Shown: positions 21,857 to 36,248 of the stretch, piece by piece
How the letters are laid out: every line of letters starts with the position of its first letter
Position numbering within the stretch: the first letter of the stretch is position 1
Source: Diphasiastrum complanatum
Lineage: Eukaryota; Streptophyta; Lycopodiopsida; Lycopodiales; Lycopodiaceae
Length of the DNA stretch: 64,000 bases
Assembly: GCA_029204225.1 (NCBI GenBank)
Contig: CM055107.1
Location: 21,874,000-21,937,999 of the forward strand
Direction: 5' to 3'
Program-made: the position numbers and the translations under genes
Notes under the pieces: generated by a model
Told to the model about the DNA's origin: nothing
Seen by the model: the letters and a program-made list of their open reading frames with translations, nothing else
Database searches by the model: none

Positions 21857-23048
21857 TGTAGCGCAGGCATCCCAAAGGGAGCCGGGAACCACGACTTAGC
21901 TTCCCAGCCTTCAACTCTTGCCATCCAAACCCACTTGACATATAAGCAGCCAACTCGCCAACAACGATCAGACTTAACCAACTTGAAGTTTCGAAAACCA
22001 ACATTGAGATCCAACCTGGCGCCATGCCAGATCGGGGGTCCCGATGTGGGTGACTTCCCTCTAAGCAAGCCGTCCGACATACATCAAACTTAACTAACTC
22101 GAAGCTTCGTTACAAACGAGTAACATCCATTCCAAGCAAGCGGTCTGACTTACATCAGACTTAACCAACTGAAAGCTTCGTCACGAGCGCTGGAAGCCAA
22201 CCTGGCGCCACGCCAGACTGGACAGCCATAAACAGGTAACTTCCACCCAAGCAAGCCATCCAACTCAGCCGACAGGTTAGAGCCCGTTCCCCAAGAGCTT
22301 AACCCATTCACGTTCATGCAAGGAACACTCAGAACCACAAGCCGCGGCAGATATGGAAACAACCAGTTCCTGGACCAAATGGTCCCGACAGCATATCGCT
22401 AGCGTCCCGGGATACGACCCTCAGCTATGTGCCAACTTAAAAATTTGGAAGCGGCCTTACAACTGGCGCTTTTACCGAACATTGAAACCCAGAAGGTAAT
22501 CAGAGTCAGTTTGAGAAAAACCTCACTTTATTGATAAATCTGAGAAGGTTACATTTCAAGTGTGTGACCGACCCTAGTCTCCGGGGCGCTAACATGCCAA
22601 GGCGAGAGCCATGACAACATTCCAGCAAGGGAGGCTAAGACTTGGTTGGAGCTCGTCCTGAGTCGCAACCCGCACTCCCCTATAGTATTGGTGTGATTCG
22701 ACACCCCCCCTCATACCAAGCACTCTACCCAAGCTGGTAAAGCACGTTTTTCTCTCTCTAGGATTTTCTCTTTCTAGAAAGTCATTTTCTCTCTCTAGAT
22801 TCTATTGATCCCCAAGCTTCCTTTAATCATGCCTAGATCGTGTGAGGTGATTGCACATCGATCTGAGCTCTCTGGACTCCGCTAGAACCGATCAAAGATT
22901 TTCAGCCATAGGAACTTGACGCCGGCTGGATTCTAGTCATAGTGGCGCCGGAAGCGGTGCCGGCGCCGTTGGCTCCGAGAGCAGCAGGGGCACTACTGGC
23001 GCCGGGACATAGCTGGGAAGTAAAGCTTGTAAAGGTAGCTTTACAACA
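21857..23048 (-). repeat. 3' LTR of the LARD-like element (1,192 bp)
   Basis: TG...CA ended; highly similar to the right LTR. It lacks about 35 bp (a duplicated atggtcccgacrgcatacc segment) present in the other copy at 26,290-26,350, and shows scattered substitutions. The adjoining minus strand AAAGGTCGGGTGGA may be the polypurine tract. Confidence 0.85.
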
Positions 23049-24820
23049 TCCACCCGACCTTTATAAAATCTGATGTCCTCATCAGATGTCAGATTAAAGT
23101 AAAGGTGTCTCCCAATTAAAATAACTATACATTTAAGCTACTTGGCACAGTACTCAATTTACTGGCCACTTTTTATTAACATTGAAGCTGGCACACCACA
23201 AGTCGGAGGCTCAGCTCTTTGTACTGAAAGATTACATAACTTGAAAATATATCTTTGTCTGGAAAAAGCGTAGATTTGATATTGCTTTCGTAAAACCCAA
23301 AAGCTTTATTAACTGGTGACAAAGGCCTTTCTTTAAAATGTTCGCCCCTGTCGCTTCTGACTTTCGACTTTGGAACTCCTTTGAGCTCCTGATTTGTCCT
23401 TGATGCACTTTGTGTTGAGCTCCTCGAGCTCCAGATTTGTTCAGTTCCGCACAGGTATCAGGGCTCCCTGAGCCAAAGGATTTATCATTTGATTGCCCAC
23501 TTTATGGTCCACTCCGTGCCTTGTTGCTTCTGCACCTTGATTTCTCTCCTTGTCCCAGCCTGATCTTGATACTTTTCCATCTTGGCTCTTTAAGGTAGGC
23601 AAAGATTGAGTACTCTGCAATGCACCTCTCACTTAGCTTGAAGTAGCTCTTTGAATCAGCCCAAATGTAATCATTGACCTCGTGGAAAGCCAAAGGGTCG
23701 CACCAGTTTGATCCGCATTCGAACTATCTCTTCGCGTTTGTTTGAAGCACCATGTCCATCGCGCAAAACTTGACTTTCACAATTCCATCACTGGTCAGTT
23801 GCCCCACACTCAAAACAAGAAGTGTACATCAAGCTTCGGTTCAAGTAGCTCTCTTTGAATCAGACACATGCACCCAGAGTTTGCACTAGTCCGATCTCAA
23901 CGCGAACTGTCCCTTAACGTCCGTTCGAAATACCAAGTCTCTCATGCAAGACTCAACTTTCACAGTTCCTTCATTGATCAGTTGCCTTACACGTAACACA
24001 AGCCAGCGTACTCATATATTTCCTCATCATTGCTGGTCCAGAGAAAGCCTATAACAAACTTTCCTTTCCACAACAAAAACTTGTCAACTTATTAGGTCCA
24101 AAGTTCGCCAGTCTCCTCGTGTGAGTATGGCTAGGTCACCTTAAATTTGCCCCCTTTTTGATCAACTTTCAATCAAAATTTGCCCCAAGAGAGAGGTGTG
24201 TGTGATAGTTACCCTCCACTTATAAAATTAGCTGATCGGACTTAGAGTAGAGTTCTTCGGACAAAAAGCCTTTCCAACACTTTGCTTCCCATCTGCTAGG
24301 ATTATGGCTCGATCCAACTTGTTGCCAATCTCTGAAGAGGATCCTAGTCTTTCCCCTTTGAGGAAAAACCCAACTGATACTGGATATCACCCATGCTCAG
24401 TGAGTTTCAATTCCGAAGGTGGCCGTCCCAAAATGAAGACCAACTGCTCCATAGAATATCTCCCCTAAAATTGCCCTTTCCAACTTTTTGACTTTCTGCT
24501 TGCGTTTGGTGGGCGTTGTTGCAAATGAAACTAACCCAAGAAACAGGCTAGCCATCCATCCTTTGCAAACATTGAGTCGTTTTGTTGCCGTTCACATGCG
24601 AGTACTTGAACTGCAAATCCACCCCACAAATTCTGTAGTCCTCTTTGTTTGATATATCAGCCTTCAAAAGAAAAGGTTCCTTCTCGAGCCATCAGCTCCT
24701 TGTATCACAAGCAATCATGCAAACCAGGCAAAGCATGAGTACTAAGACTCACCACGAATACATACAAGTAAGACACTCAGGCAGGTTACTAACAAGTAAC
24801 AAAGACAAGGTCCCCCTTTG
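23049..24820 (-). other. Interior of the LARD-like element, non-coding
   Basis: No sustained frame. Two diverged segments of about 200 bp (near 23,630-23,800 and 23,840-23,990) share tagctctttgaatcag and acttgactttcacaattcc-type blocks, an old duplication. Confidence 0.5.
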
Positions 24821-24899
24821 AGATGGTCATGCCCAAGGACCTTTGCCTGGCCGCGCCCATACAAATCGATCACAGAATCAGCCCACATAGGACACCCCT

Positions 24900-25640
24900 C
24901 CAACCATCCGTGCTTTCACCATTAAGCAGCACATTGCCTCAGTCACGCCCCACCACTTTTTGGTCGATAGCCCTTATAGCTAAACGATCGGCAGCTATCC
25001 TTGAATATACCACCCCCGTGGACGCACCCGTGCTTTCACCGTTAGACAGCACATTGCCTCAGTAACGCCCCCACCAAATCTAGTCGATAGCCCTTATAGC
25101 TAAACGATCGGCAGCGTACCCCCCAATCGTGGACGCACCCGTGCTTTCACCGTGAGGTAGCACATTGCCTCAGTAACGCCCCCACCAAATCTGGTCGATA
25201 GCCCTTATAGCTAAACGAATGGCAGCTATCCTTGAATATACCACCCCCGTGGACGCACCCGTGCTTTCACCGTTACGCAGCACATTGCCTCAGTAACGCC
25301 CCCACCAAATTTAGTCGATAGCCCTTATAGCTAAACGACCGGCAGCATACCACCCAAATCGTGGACGCACCCGTGCTTTCACCGTTAGGCAGCACATTGC
25401 CTCAGTAACGCCCCCACCAAATTTGGTCGATAGCCCTTATAGCTAAATGAACGGTGGCCATCGCGAATATGTCACCCCGCACCCCACAAGGCACAGACCG
25501 TGCTTACACCAACCTAATGGAAGCACATTGCCTCATCTGTCCTACGTGCAGACGGCGCTAGGCCCGAACCGCGGAAACTGACCGTGCTTACACCTCAAGG
25601 ACAACACTTTGACTCATCAAGCCCTCGTCCTGCCAACCAC
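24900..25640. repeat. Tandem array, about 115-bp unit, five clear copies plus two decayed
   Basis: Units begin with ccgtgctttcaccgttagrc near 24,908, 25,028, 25,139, 25,259 and 25,371, with shorter related copies at about 25,498 and 25,580. Shared blocks are agcacattgcctcagtaacg and gatagcccttatagctaaac. It lies inside the LARD-like element just before its 5' LTR, a common place for arrays in plant LTR elements. Confidence 0.88.
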
Positions 25641-25757
25641 CCCGACCGTGGACGCACCCGTCTTTACACTGTGGGCAGCACCTTGCACAACAGTTGTCTT
25701 GATGAACCCCAAACCGTGGCCATTTCTGTGAGATCCGCATAGCTGACCGGCCAGTCG

Positions 25758-25769
25758 GCTCTGATACCA
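25758..25769 (-). other. Primer binding site (tRNA-iMet) of the LARD-like element
   Basis: Minus strand TGGTATCAGAGC, followed after two bases by the LTR end at 25,772. Confidence 0.88.
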
Positions 25770-25771
25770 CA

Positions 25772-26993
25772 TGTAGCGCAGGCATCCCAAAGGGAGCCGG
25801 GAACCACGACTTAGCTTCCCAGCCTTCAACTCTTGCCATCCAAACCCACTTGACATACAAGCAGCCAACTCGCCAACAACGATCAGACTTAATCAACTTG
25901 AAGTTTCGAAAACCAACATTGAGATCCAACCTGGCGCCATGCCAGATCGGGGGTCCCGATGTGGGTGACTTCCCTCCAAGCAAGCCGCCCGACATACATC
26001 AAACTTAACCAACTCGAAGCTTCGTTACAAACGAGTAACATCCATTCCAAGCAAGCGGTCTGACTTACATCAGACTTAACCAACTGAAAGCTTCGTCACG
26101 AGCGCTGGAAGCCAACCTGGCGCCACACCAGACTGGACAGCCATAAACAGGTAACTTCCACCCAAGCAAGCCATCCAACTCAGCCGACAGGTTAGAGCCC
26201 GTTCCCCAAGAGCTTAACCCATTCACGTTCATGCAAGGAACACTCAGAATCACAAGCCACGACAGATATGGAAACAACCAGTTCCTGGACCAAATGGTCT
26301 CGACAGCATACCGTTGGCGCCATGGACCGAATGGTCCCGACGGCATACCACTGGCGTCCCGGGATACGACCCTCAGCTATGTGCCAACTTAAAAATTTGG
26401 AAGCGGCCTTACAACTGGCGCTTTTACCGAACACTGAAACCCAGAAGGTAATCAGAGTCAGTTTGAGAAAAATCCCACTTTATTGATAAATATGAGAAGG
26501 TTACATTTCAAGTGTGTGATCGACCCTAGTCTCCGGGGCGCTAGCATGCCAAGGCGAGAGCCATGACAACATTCCAGCAAGGGAGGCTGAGACTTGGTTG
26601 GAGCTCGCCCTGAGTCGCAACCAGCACTCCCCTATAGTATTGGTGTGATTCGGCACCCCCCCCCCCCCCTCATACCAAGCACTCTACCCAAGCTGGTAAA
26701 GCACATTTTTCTCTCTCTAGGATTTCTCTTTCTAGAAAGTCATTTTCTCTCTCTAGATTTTACTGATCCCCAGGCTTCCTTTAATCATGCCTAGATCGTG
26801 TGAGGTGATTGCACATCGATCTGAGCTCTCTGGACTCTGCTAGAACCGATCAAAGATTTTCAGCCATAGGAACTTGGTGTCGGCTGGATTCTGGTCACAG
26901 TGGCACCAGGAGCAACAGGGGCGCTGCTGGTGCCGGGACATAGCTGGCGCCGATGGCGCCGGAAGTAAAGCTTGTAAAGTTAGCTTTACAACA
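25772..26993 (-). repeat. 5' LTR of the LARD-like element (1,222 bp)
   Basis: Direct-repeat partner of 21857-23048, with a C-run near 26,657 and scattered differences from the other copy, so the insertion is older than that of the gag-only copia element. Confidence 0.85.
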
Positions 26994-29165
26994 CCTGTGC
27001 AGTGTCAAAATTAGGTGGCGGTGGAATTACCACGGGGGAGGGTTGTGCCTTCATTTCCATGTATTTCTGGCATGCCTTGAGGGCTTGCTTGGCCTGGGTG
27101 AGCTCTTGCATTGCGCTTCCCCGATAACTATTGAACTCCGCCTGGTAGCTGTTCAGGGTTTGGCTATAAATCTGCACCTGACGCCGTAGAAGATTCATCT
27201 CTGATTGGAAAAGCGGCCTTGTGTCCGGTGCAGATTGAGCTAACCAGACGAGTTTCTCATCTTGTAAGGCTTTAACCTCCATCTCCATATGTGTGTTCTC
27301 TGCTTCCAAAAGTGTAAGTTGCGCTTGGATGGGAGCAAGCCGTTGGGATGCTTCAGTTTGAAGCTCCCGCACCTTTGTGGAGGCCTCCGTCAGCGCCTTG
27401 GAGAGGCTTTGAATATATTTGTTTAGGCCCTCCTCCTTCTGCTGCAACTTGGCAATCTCCTGGTGCCCTGCTTTTTCGTGTTGTTGAACTAGAATCAACT
27501 CTTGCTGCAGCTTGGTGAGGTCTGTTCGCAACTGTGTATTATTTGTTGCCAACTGTGGTACCCTGCTTTCAGAATAGCTTTGGCTGCTACCGCATCCAGG
27601 ATGTATTTTCCTAGGGTTTGGTACACCGTCGTTAGATCCATGGGAGCGGCTGGTACGCTGGCACTGGCAGAGGCTTGTGTTGTATCGGCCCCGACGACTT
27701 GTGAAATTCCGTCGTCATTGTCCTCGATCAGGTTTTCATTTATCCTGATGCCATCTGGGGCGGTAGGGTCAGCCCGATCTGGTGATGCTACAAAAACTGT
27801 TTGTACAAATGTGTCATCAGGCAACGGTTGGCTGCCCTCGGCAACCTTTGGCGAAGCGGGTGGGGTGTGAGAAACAACTGTGGAAACAGGGGCGAGGACG
27901 GTTTGTCCAAACGAGTGGATGGGAGGAACAGTGGGGAACTAAAGGGTGGTGTGGAGTATGGAAGAAGGTGAGGATGGAGCAGAAAGTGTCTAGCGTGGGG
28001 GTGAAAAATTGATAACTTGCATCCATGCCAGAGTGTCGGGGGACAGTTGCGAATCATAAGGGTTGAATGTGAGAGGAGCAACGGTGGTGGCAGGAGTAAT
28101 GGAGGATGCGATGGTGATGGATGGAGCAGCGGACACTGGAAGAGAAGTAGGAGTGGTATCAATAGAAGAAACGGGGATGGAGACAGAAACAGATGGGGAT
28201 GGAATAGGAAGAGAGGTAGCGACAACAGAAATTGGAGTGGGGGGTTGCACGGAAGACAAAGTGGCGGTGGTTGATGGAGTAGTTAGTGCGGCAGTGGAGA
28301 CACGTCATCGGGTAACAGGTGGAGATGTGGATGTAGAGGCAGCGCCACGCATTCGTTTGCTGGCCGTTGTGTTAATGACTGCAGGTTGGGATGAGGTAGA
28401 TGCTTGAGATGGTGGGTAAAGGTTAGTATGTGGCACAAGGGTAGATAGGAGGGATGAGCGTTGAAAACTGCACACTTTTGTCTCGAGAAGTGCGCAGGCA
28501 AAGTTACACAATAGGGGGCTCGCTGCGATTCGCTCACGGTTGTTGGGTTTGATGGAGTTTGTTAGTTCTCGAATAAGGAAGCTATGCCAGTCGTATGGCA
28601 CAACGGAGGGGTTAGGAAATTCCAGAAAGGATTCCACTATCTGACTCAGCAGCGTAAACTGGATTCTGTCCTTGGCAAAATATTGAAATATCCAGAAAGT
28701 TATTCAACAGATGCGCAGTTGCCTGGATGACGAGTTCTGTGATAGCTTCTATCAAGTAACCATTGTTAGTCTGGATGGGAATTTCTGGTGTGGTTCGGGT
28801 GATGAATGGTTTGATCAGAGCTTTGACATGGCGATGGGAGATGGGTTGATGATCACCGGACATAATGCCAACGGTGATCATCGAGTCGGCGTTAATCCTG
28901 ACCTTGTACGTGGTACCTTGGTACAGGAAGTGGAAATGAGCCTTGTCCTCGTCCCAGGTGGTGTAAGCGTGAAGGGCAAGGCCCATGTTAATCGCAGAAT
29001 GGAAGAGCGCCGAGTAAAAACCCATTGCTTCAAGGAGGGGCCCGACTGTCTGCAGCCATGGTTGGATCAAAGTGTCAGAGAGTAGAGGCCAAATCTGCGT
29101 GGCCTCGGGGATGTCACGCTGGATCATCTATTTGGCGCCAGAGTCTTCAGAGGATGAGGAGGCCA
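26994..29165 (-). pseudogene. ORF-X, N-terminal and coiled-coil parts, unknown family
   Basis: Starts MASSSSEDSGAK at 29,165, hits a TAG, and continues in frame (MIQRDIPEATQIWPLLSDTL...). A globular N-terminal region (MGFYSALFHSAINMGLALHA, FLYQGTTYKVRINADSMITV, WHSFLIRELTNSIKPNNRER) spans a frameshift near 28,650. A long Ser/Pro/Thr-rich stretch follows, with stops at 28,305 and near 27,990. After another frameshift near 27,560 comes a coiled coil of about 150 residues (ELILVQQHEKAGHQEIAKLQ ... EMEVKALQDEKLVWLAQSAP). Together with the other half the ORF would be about 960 residues or more. It lies downstream of gypsy element 1 integrase in the same orientation. The globular part loosely recalls the envelope-like or plant-transposon-associated extra ORFs of Athila/Tat gypsy elements; I cannot confirm this. 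Confidence 0.55.
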
Positions 29166-29404
29166 TGTTAGCAATGATGATTAATGGTCGAAAAAGTAGA
29201 AAACGGTGGAAAATGAAAGGAAACAGTAGAAAACTGAGAATAGTGAGTGTTGGATGACAATGATTGTAGTTTAGAGCGCAGATCGGTGTTTGATATGTGC
29301 AGATGATAGCTGGTAGGAAGTTTGGTTGAAAACAGAGAACTTGATATTTTCAGCGAAAATTTTAGCAGAGCTTCGCTAGCAAAGGTGACAAATGACTCGA
29401 ATTC

Positions 29405-29425
29405 AGCCCTTATATAGCGGATTTA
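29405..29425 (-). promoter_or_regulatory. TATA box upstream of ORF-X
   Basis: The minus strand reads CGCTATATAAGGGC at about 29,408-29,421, some 245 bp before the MASSSSED start, with an A/C/T-rich leader between. It could be the U3 TATA of an LTR or a dedicated promoter. Confidence 0.4.
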
Positions 29426-29429
29426 GAGT

Positions 29430-30248
29430 GCGTATTAGGTGAAATTCACTTTTCCTTGTTCAGTTCCACCCAAATTCTGGCAAGCACCTTCTTCACAAAA
29501 TTCTAAGGCCTCAGGGAAGTCTATGAGAGTTCAGAAGATGATTTGACTGCTATGCGAAGGTTTTGCGAGGGTTCAGGGTGTCTGCGCGGGTTCAACTCTC
29601 GCAAGAAGTGATCTCTCGCACAACTTGTTCCATCATTGGATTTTCAAGATCAGACCATGTAGGCAGGCTAATTTCACTGCTTGATTCCATTTAGTCACCT
29701 TGCGAGAGTTGGTAAGTTGATCTTGATGCTCTGCGAGGGTTCTGAGTATTCTGCTTCTGGAAACTCTCGCATACACTAAAAAATGATGATTTCTCCATCA
29801 AGAACTCTCGCAGAGATTTTAATGGATGCATCTAGGTCAGATCTGGTGATTGTCCAATTTTCAAGAGCTATCTCCTAGGGGATCTCAAAAAATCATGAAA
29901 AAAGTGCTCCTTCAGAGTGTTTTTTGACAAGATCTCGAGATTTTCTGATTTTTAACTTTTGTAAACTGGTAATCAGCTTCATCCAGGCTTGATCTAACTA
30001 TTGGTAGTGCTCTGGAAGTTTTGATGGATTCTTGGTAGTAGATCCCTCAGTCAGTCTGATGATCTGCTTCCTTTTTTACCCTCTCAAGATCTAGATCCTC
30101 CTTGGATTCTGATGGATTTCCCTGATCCTGCCAGATCTGGCTGAATCTTGATGGATTTAGCTTGATTTGGCTGGATCTCCTTAGATCTAGCGGTAATGGC
30201 TGAGCAAATAAGCTTTTTGTAACATGCCACTCCCGATATGGATTTGTC
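29430..30248 (-). other. Non-coding spacer between gypsy 1 integrase and ORF-X with repeated GCGAGAGTT
   Basis: No coding frame. The gcgagagtt / aactctcgc motif occurs near 29,590, 29,613, 29,700, 29,760 and 29,801 in both orientations; agatctrg-type blocks dominate 30,050-30,190. It may be part of an LTR. No clear TG...CA limits or second copy could be set. Confidence 0.45.
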
Positions 30249-32512
<2,264 letters not shown>

Positions 32513-32689
32513 CCATCCAATAAAATTAGGTGGAATGTAGGATTGAGGCCATAATATACAACATAATCGGGAGGTGGAATGCAAGATTTAGGCCATAAAT
32601 GTTTTTATAGTTTCAAGTGGAAGCCATAAATATTTCAATCAAACAAGCCGTAAATGCGTCGAGATTCAAAATGACTGCTCCGATTGAGA

Positions 32690-33115
32690 TCTCACAGAAC
32701 TACTCCGAAAGAGATTCGAAGGAAGGCTCCGGTAGAGATATGAAGGAACTGCTTCGGTCGAGATCTGAAGAAAGGCTCCGGTCGAGATCTGAAGGGATTG
32801 CTTCGGTCGAGATCTGAAGGAACTGCTTTGGTCGAGATCTGAAAGAACTGCTTTGGTCGAGATCTAAAGGAAGGCTTCGGTCGAGATTTGATAGAACCAC
32901 TTCGGTCGAGATCTGAAGGAAGGCTCCGGTCAAGATCGGAAGGAAGGCTCCGATCGAGATCTGAAGGGACTGCTTCGGTCGAGATCTAAAGGAACTGCTT
33001 TGGTCGAGATCTAACAGATGCGCTTTGGTCAAGATTTGAAGGAAGGATTCGGTTGAGATCTGAAGGAAGGCTCCGGTTGAGATCTGAAGGAAGGCTCCGG
33101 TCGAGATCTGACAAA
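32690..33115. repeat. Minisatellite, about 21-24-bp unit, roughly 18 copies
   Basis: Units of the form ggtcgagatctgaaggaag follow each other with variable spacers (gctccg, actgcttc). A shorter run of the same motif (ctccggttgagatttgaga type) lies at 38,785-38,970 in the leader of gypsy element 2. This suggests the array is part of gypsy family non-coding DNA. Confidence 0.9.
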
Positions 33116-33459
33116 AAATCTCATGATGCATAAATGGATCTATTTGATGCAAGTGAAGAACTCCAAGGAAAATAGGACTGTAGCTCACAGTAGAAGTTCC
33201 TATAAAAGAGGTGTATCTCGAGGAATGTTGGTTACCCTGAGATACCAGTGAGACAGAGATGAGTTGGCCGAAGTGTGAGAATGATTTCCTAAGGTGTAGC
33301 CTATCAGTTGTCGATCTAGAACACCCATGACCCATGAGTATGAACAAAAGAAAAAAAAATACATAGAATGTACATAAGTAATGATATGAAGTATAAACAA
33401 GGAACGAGGTGAACAATAGGCGAGATGTACAAGGAAAGAAATAATATAATATTAAAAAA

Positions 33460-33476
33460 CTCCCTCTTTTTTTTTT
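33460..33476 (-). other. Possible polypurine tract of gypsy element 2
   Basis: The minus strand reads an A-run followed by GAGGGAG just after the integrase stop. A following TG for an LTR start is not visible, so the 3' LTR boundary cannot be placed; no copy of the 5' LTR start at 39,011 is found here. Confidence 0.35.
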
Positions 33477-33499
33477 GATCTTTTTCAAGAGAAAAGATC

Positions 33500-36248
33500 C
33501 TAAATTGGGTCAATAAAGAACAACTCTTTGTAGTACTGCCGTAGACGACCACCATTTACGACGATGTCTAGGAGTGTCCCATCAAGTGTTTGTAACTGGA
33601 CTGCACCATTAGGAAATATTTTGTTAATAACGTATGGCCCTTCACTTATGAACTTCAACTTATCGGGGTGCTTCTTTGATATATAAAGAAGTACCTGGTC
33701 ACCTAAATGTAGATCTTTATTGTGCAGGTGACGGTCATGCCAGGCTTTTTGGCGTCGTTCGTTAACTAGTTGTGCGTGATAAGATATTAGTCTTGTCTCG
33801 CATAACTGGGCTAGCGTAAATAGTCTGGTTTTGACTTGTTGTTCGATTGAAGCTTTTTCACAGAGATCTGTTGAAAAAGCCTCCGTAACTCTTAGCGAAG
33901 GTACTAAGAATTCTACGGGCATTATCGCTTCTTGACCGTATACTAAGTGGAAAGGGGTTACCCACCCAGTGGCTTTCTTTGGGGTGGTGCGGTAAGCCCA
34001 GATAGCTGAGAAAAGTTTTGTTTCCCAATCAGAGCGACTGGTTTCAACTATCTTGGTTAGAATCTTACATATTGTCTTGTTAGTTGATTCAGCCTGGCCA
34101 TTACACCTAGGATAGTACGGTGTACTTTTACTGTGAACGACAAGGTAATGGCGTAGGAGATTATCAATGACAACATTTAAAAAATGCATGCCGCGATCAC
34201 TAACAAGCTCAATGGGACAGCCAAAACGGGTAATAATGTTTTCATAAAAAAAAACCTGCAACTGTTTTTGCATTGGCGTCCTTCGTTGCTCGGGCCTCTA
34301 CCCACTTAGTGGCATAATCTGTGGCTATGAGGATTATTGAGCTTGGGTATGTTTCGCTGCTGGACTGATGGGTCCAACAAAGTCAATCCCCCACTTATGG
34401 AAGGCTTCGCCTTCTATAATGGGAGTCAATGGTGTGAATTCTGCTTTGGTATTTTTCTTTGCTCTTTGATAGACATCACATGCTTTAATGACAGCAAACG
34501 TGTCTTTAAACAAAGATGGCCACCACAATCATGCTCGAAGGATAATCCTCGTTGTGGCTTCAGCAGAAAAGTGGCCACCTCCGATGCCCTCATGAGCCTG
34601 GGATATTATCGGTCGTATCTCAGATTCATAGGCACATCGTCGAATAATGTCGTCAATGTCCCTTTTGTAAAGTTGTCCCGCAATTAACTGAAAGGGCGCT
34701 GCTTTTATTAAAAAATTTCTTTTTTTCGTTGTACACATGCCTTCTTTTAGTCGGCCTGTTGTGAGGAACTGAGTGATCTCCTCAGCCCATAGGGGTGTGG
34801 CATCGATCTAAAAAAGGCATGCATCAGGAAGATCATCGTTGACTGGTGCAGTTGCTTTTTCAGCACTTGGTAGTCTGGAAAGGTGATCCGCCATGAAATG
34901 TTGGGACCCTTTCCGAACGACTATACGAAAATTAAATTCCTCCAAAATTAGTAGCCATTGAGCTATTCGTCCCGTCTTACAGAACTTATTAATGATATAT
35001 AGAAGTGCTTGATGGTCTGTGTAGAAAGCAAAGGTCTGGCCTAATAAATAATGTCGTAGTTGTTGTACCGCATAGACCATTGCCAATGCTTCTCTTTCGG
35101 TAGTAGTATAGTTTACTTCAGCAGACACCAGTTGCCTGCTTAAGAAACGTATGGGAAAGTCCTTGCCATACTTGTCTGGTTGTGCAAGAAGACCCCCAAT
35201 GGCATACTTACTTGCGTTAGTATGCACATGGAATTATGTCATGTAATCTGGCGAGCGGAGTATGGGAGCCGTTGTGAGTGCTGTCTTCGACTCCTCAAAG
35301 GCCTTAATTTGTTCTTCGGTTCAGCGAGGATCTACCACAACTAAATAAAGAGACGTGCCTTGCCGGCATAGTCGATTATAAAGATGCGATAGTAGTTGGT
35401 ATGACCGAGGAAGACATATACTTCCTTCATTGTTGTAGGTAGGGGCATGTCCACGATAACCTTGATTTTTGACGGGTCGGTAGAAATACCGTCCTTTGAT
35501 ATTATATGCCCAAGTACAACCCCGTGGTTGACCCATTTTTGGCATTTATCAGGGTTTAGTGAGATGCCGAACCTACGACAGCGAATGAAGATTTTCTCCA
35601 AGGCGTCTAGGTGCGTAGCAGCGGAAGAATGTACACCAGATCGTCGAGATAAATCTCCACGACCCGATGTAACAGATCTTGAAAGGCCAGTTGCATGACC
35701 CGTTGGAATGTTGAGGGGGCATTACATAAGCCAAAAGGCATAACGTTATAAGCGTAAACGCTGCTCTCTATGGCAAAAGCTGTTTTATGTTTATCTTCAG
35801 GGGCTATTTGAACAAGGAAATAGCCGCTGAACCCATCCAAGAAGCTGAAAGCTTCAGCTCCTGCCATTTCCTCTAATATTTGGGTTGTTAGGGGCAAGGG
35901 AAAACGGTCTTTCTTCGTAACCGCATTAAGGTTCTTAAGGTCAATACAGATACGAAGCTTGCCATTTTTCTTGGGTACAACCACAATGGGTGATACCCAA
36001 TCAATATGTTGGACTTCATAAATGAAGCCAGCATCCAGCAATTTCTTAATATCTTCGTCGATCCTCTCACGATAGACTGGGTTACTGCGGTAAGGTTTAG
36101 CTCTAACGGGCTTAGCATTGTCTTCTAGAGGAATCCGATGTACTACTATTTTAGGGGGGATTTCTTTCATCTCGGTATAATTCCATACAAATACATCCCT
36201 GTATTTGCGTAATAAAGTCTCTAGATCAGACAGTTGGGTTGATGACAA
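33500..36248 (-). pseudogene. Ty3/gypsy element 2 pol: RT, RNase H, integrase with few breaks
   Basis: RT (36,248-35,607): VSPIVVVPKKNGKLRICIDL, DRFPLPLTTQILEEMAG, FLDGFSGYFLVQIAPEDKHK, VMPFGLCNAPSTFQRVM and the active site EIYLDDL. After a frameshift near 35,605 the thumb (VLGHIISKDGISTDPSKIK) follows, then a break and RNase H (35,227-34,808: SKYAIGGLLAQPDKYGKDF, TTEREALAMVYAVQQL). The integrase zinc region (34,738-34,334) has AHEGIGGGHF but CDVYQRA, so the second cysteine is lost. Catalytic positions remain: WGIDFVGPI, SDRGMHF and CNGQAESTNK. The C-terminus (GPYVINKIFPNGAVQLQTLD, VVNGGRLRQYY) has no chromodomain. Closest relative in the window is gypsy element 1. Between the gag knuckles and RT I find no D-[ST]-G protease motif. 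Confidence 0.87.

Larger units (their letters stand above)
21857..26993 (-). mobile_element. Non-autonomous LTR element (LARD-like) inserted in ORF-X
   Basis: Long direct repeats at 21857-23048 and 25772-26993 start TGTAGCGCAGGCATCC and end AGCTTTACAACA. A tRNA-iMet primer binding site at 25,758-25,769 lies two bases inside the right LTR, so transcription is leftward. Flanks are cctat (21852-21856) and cctgt (26994-26998), a 5-bp target duplication with one mismatch. The 2.7 kb interior has no gag or pol frame. It resembles a large retrotransposon derivative that depends on partner enzymes. Confidence 0.88.

Noticed and set aside
24900-25640. Regular array that could look like a CRISPR
   Set aside because: Units are about 115 bp with no distinct spacers, inside an LTR element of a plant genome; it is a tandem repeat.
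27782-29257. Plus-strand frames rich in Gly/Val/Glu
   Set aside because: They lie opposite ORF-X, whose composition explains them.
32700-33488. 262-codon minus-strand frame with repeated QISTGAFL-type units
   Set aside because: It is the translation of the minisatellite plus A/T-rich sequence; no start context or homologue recognised.
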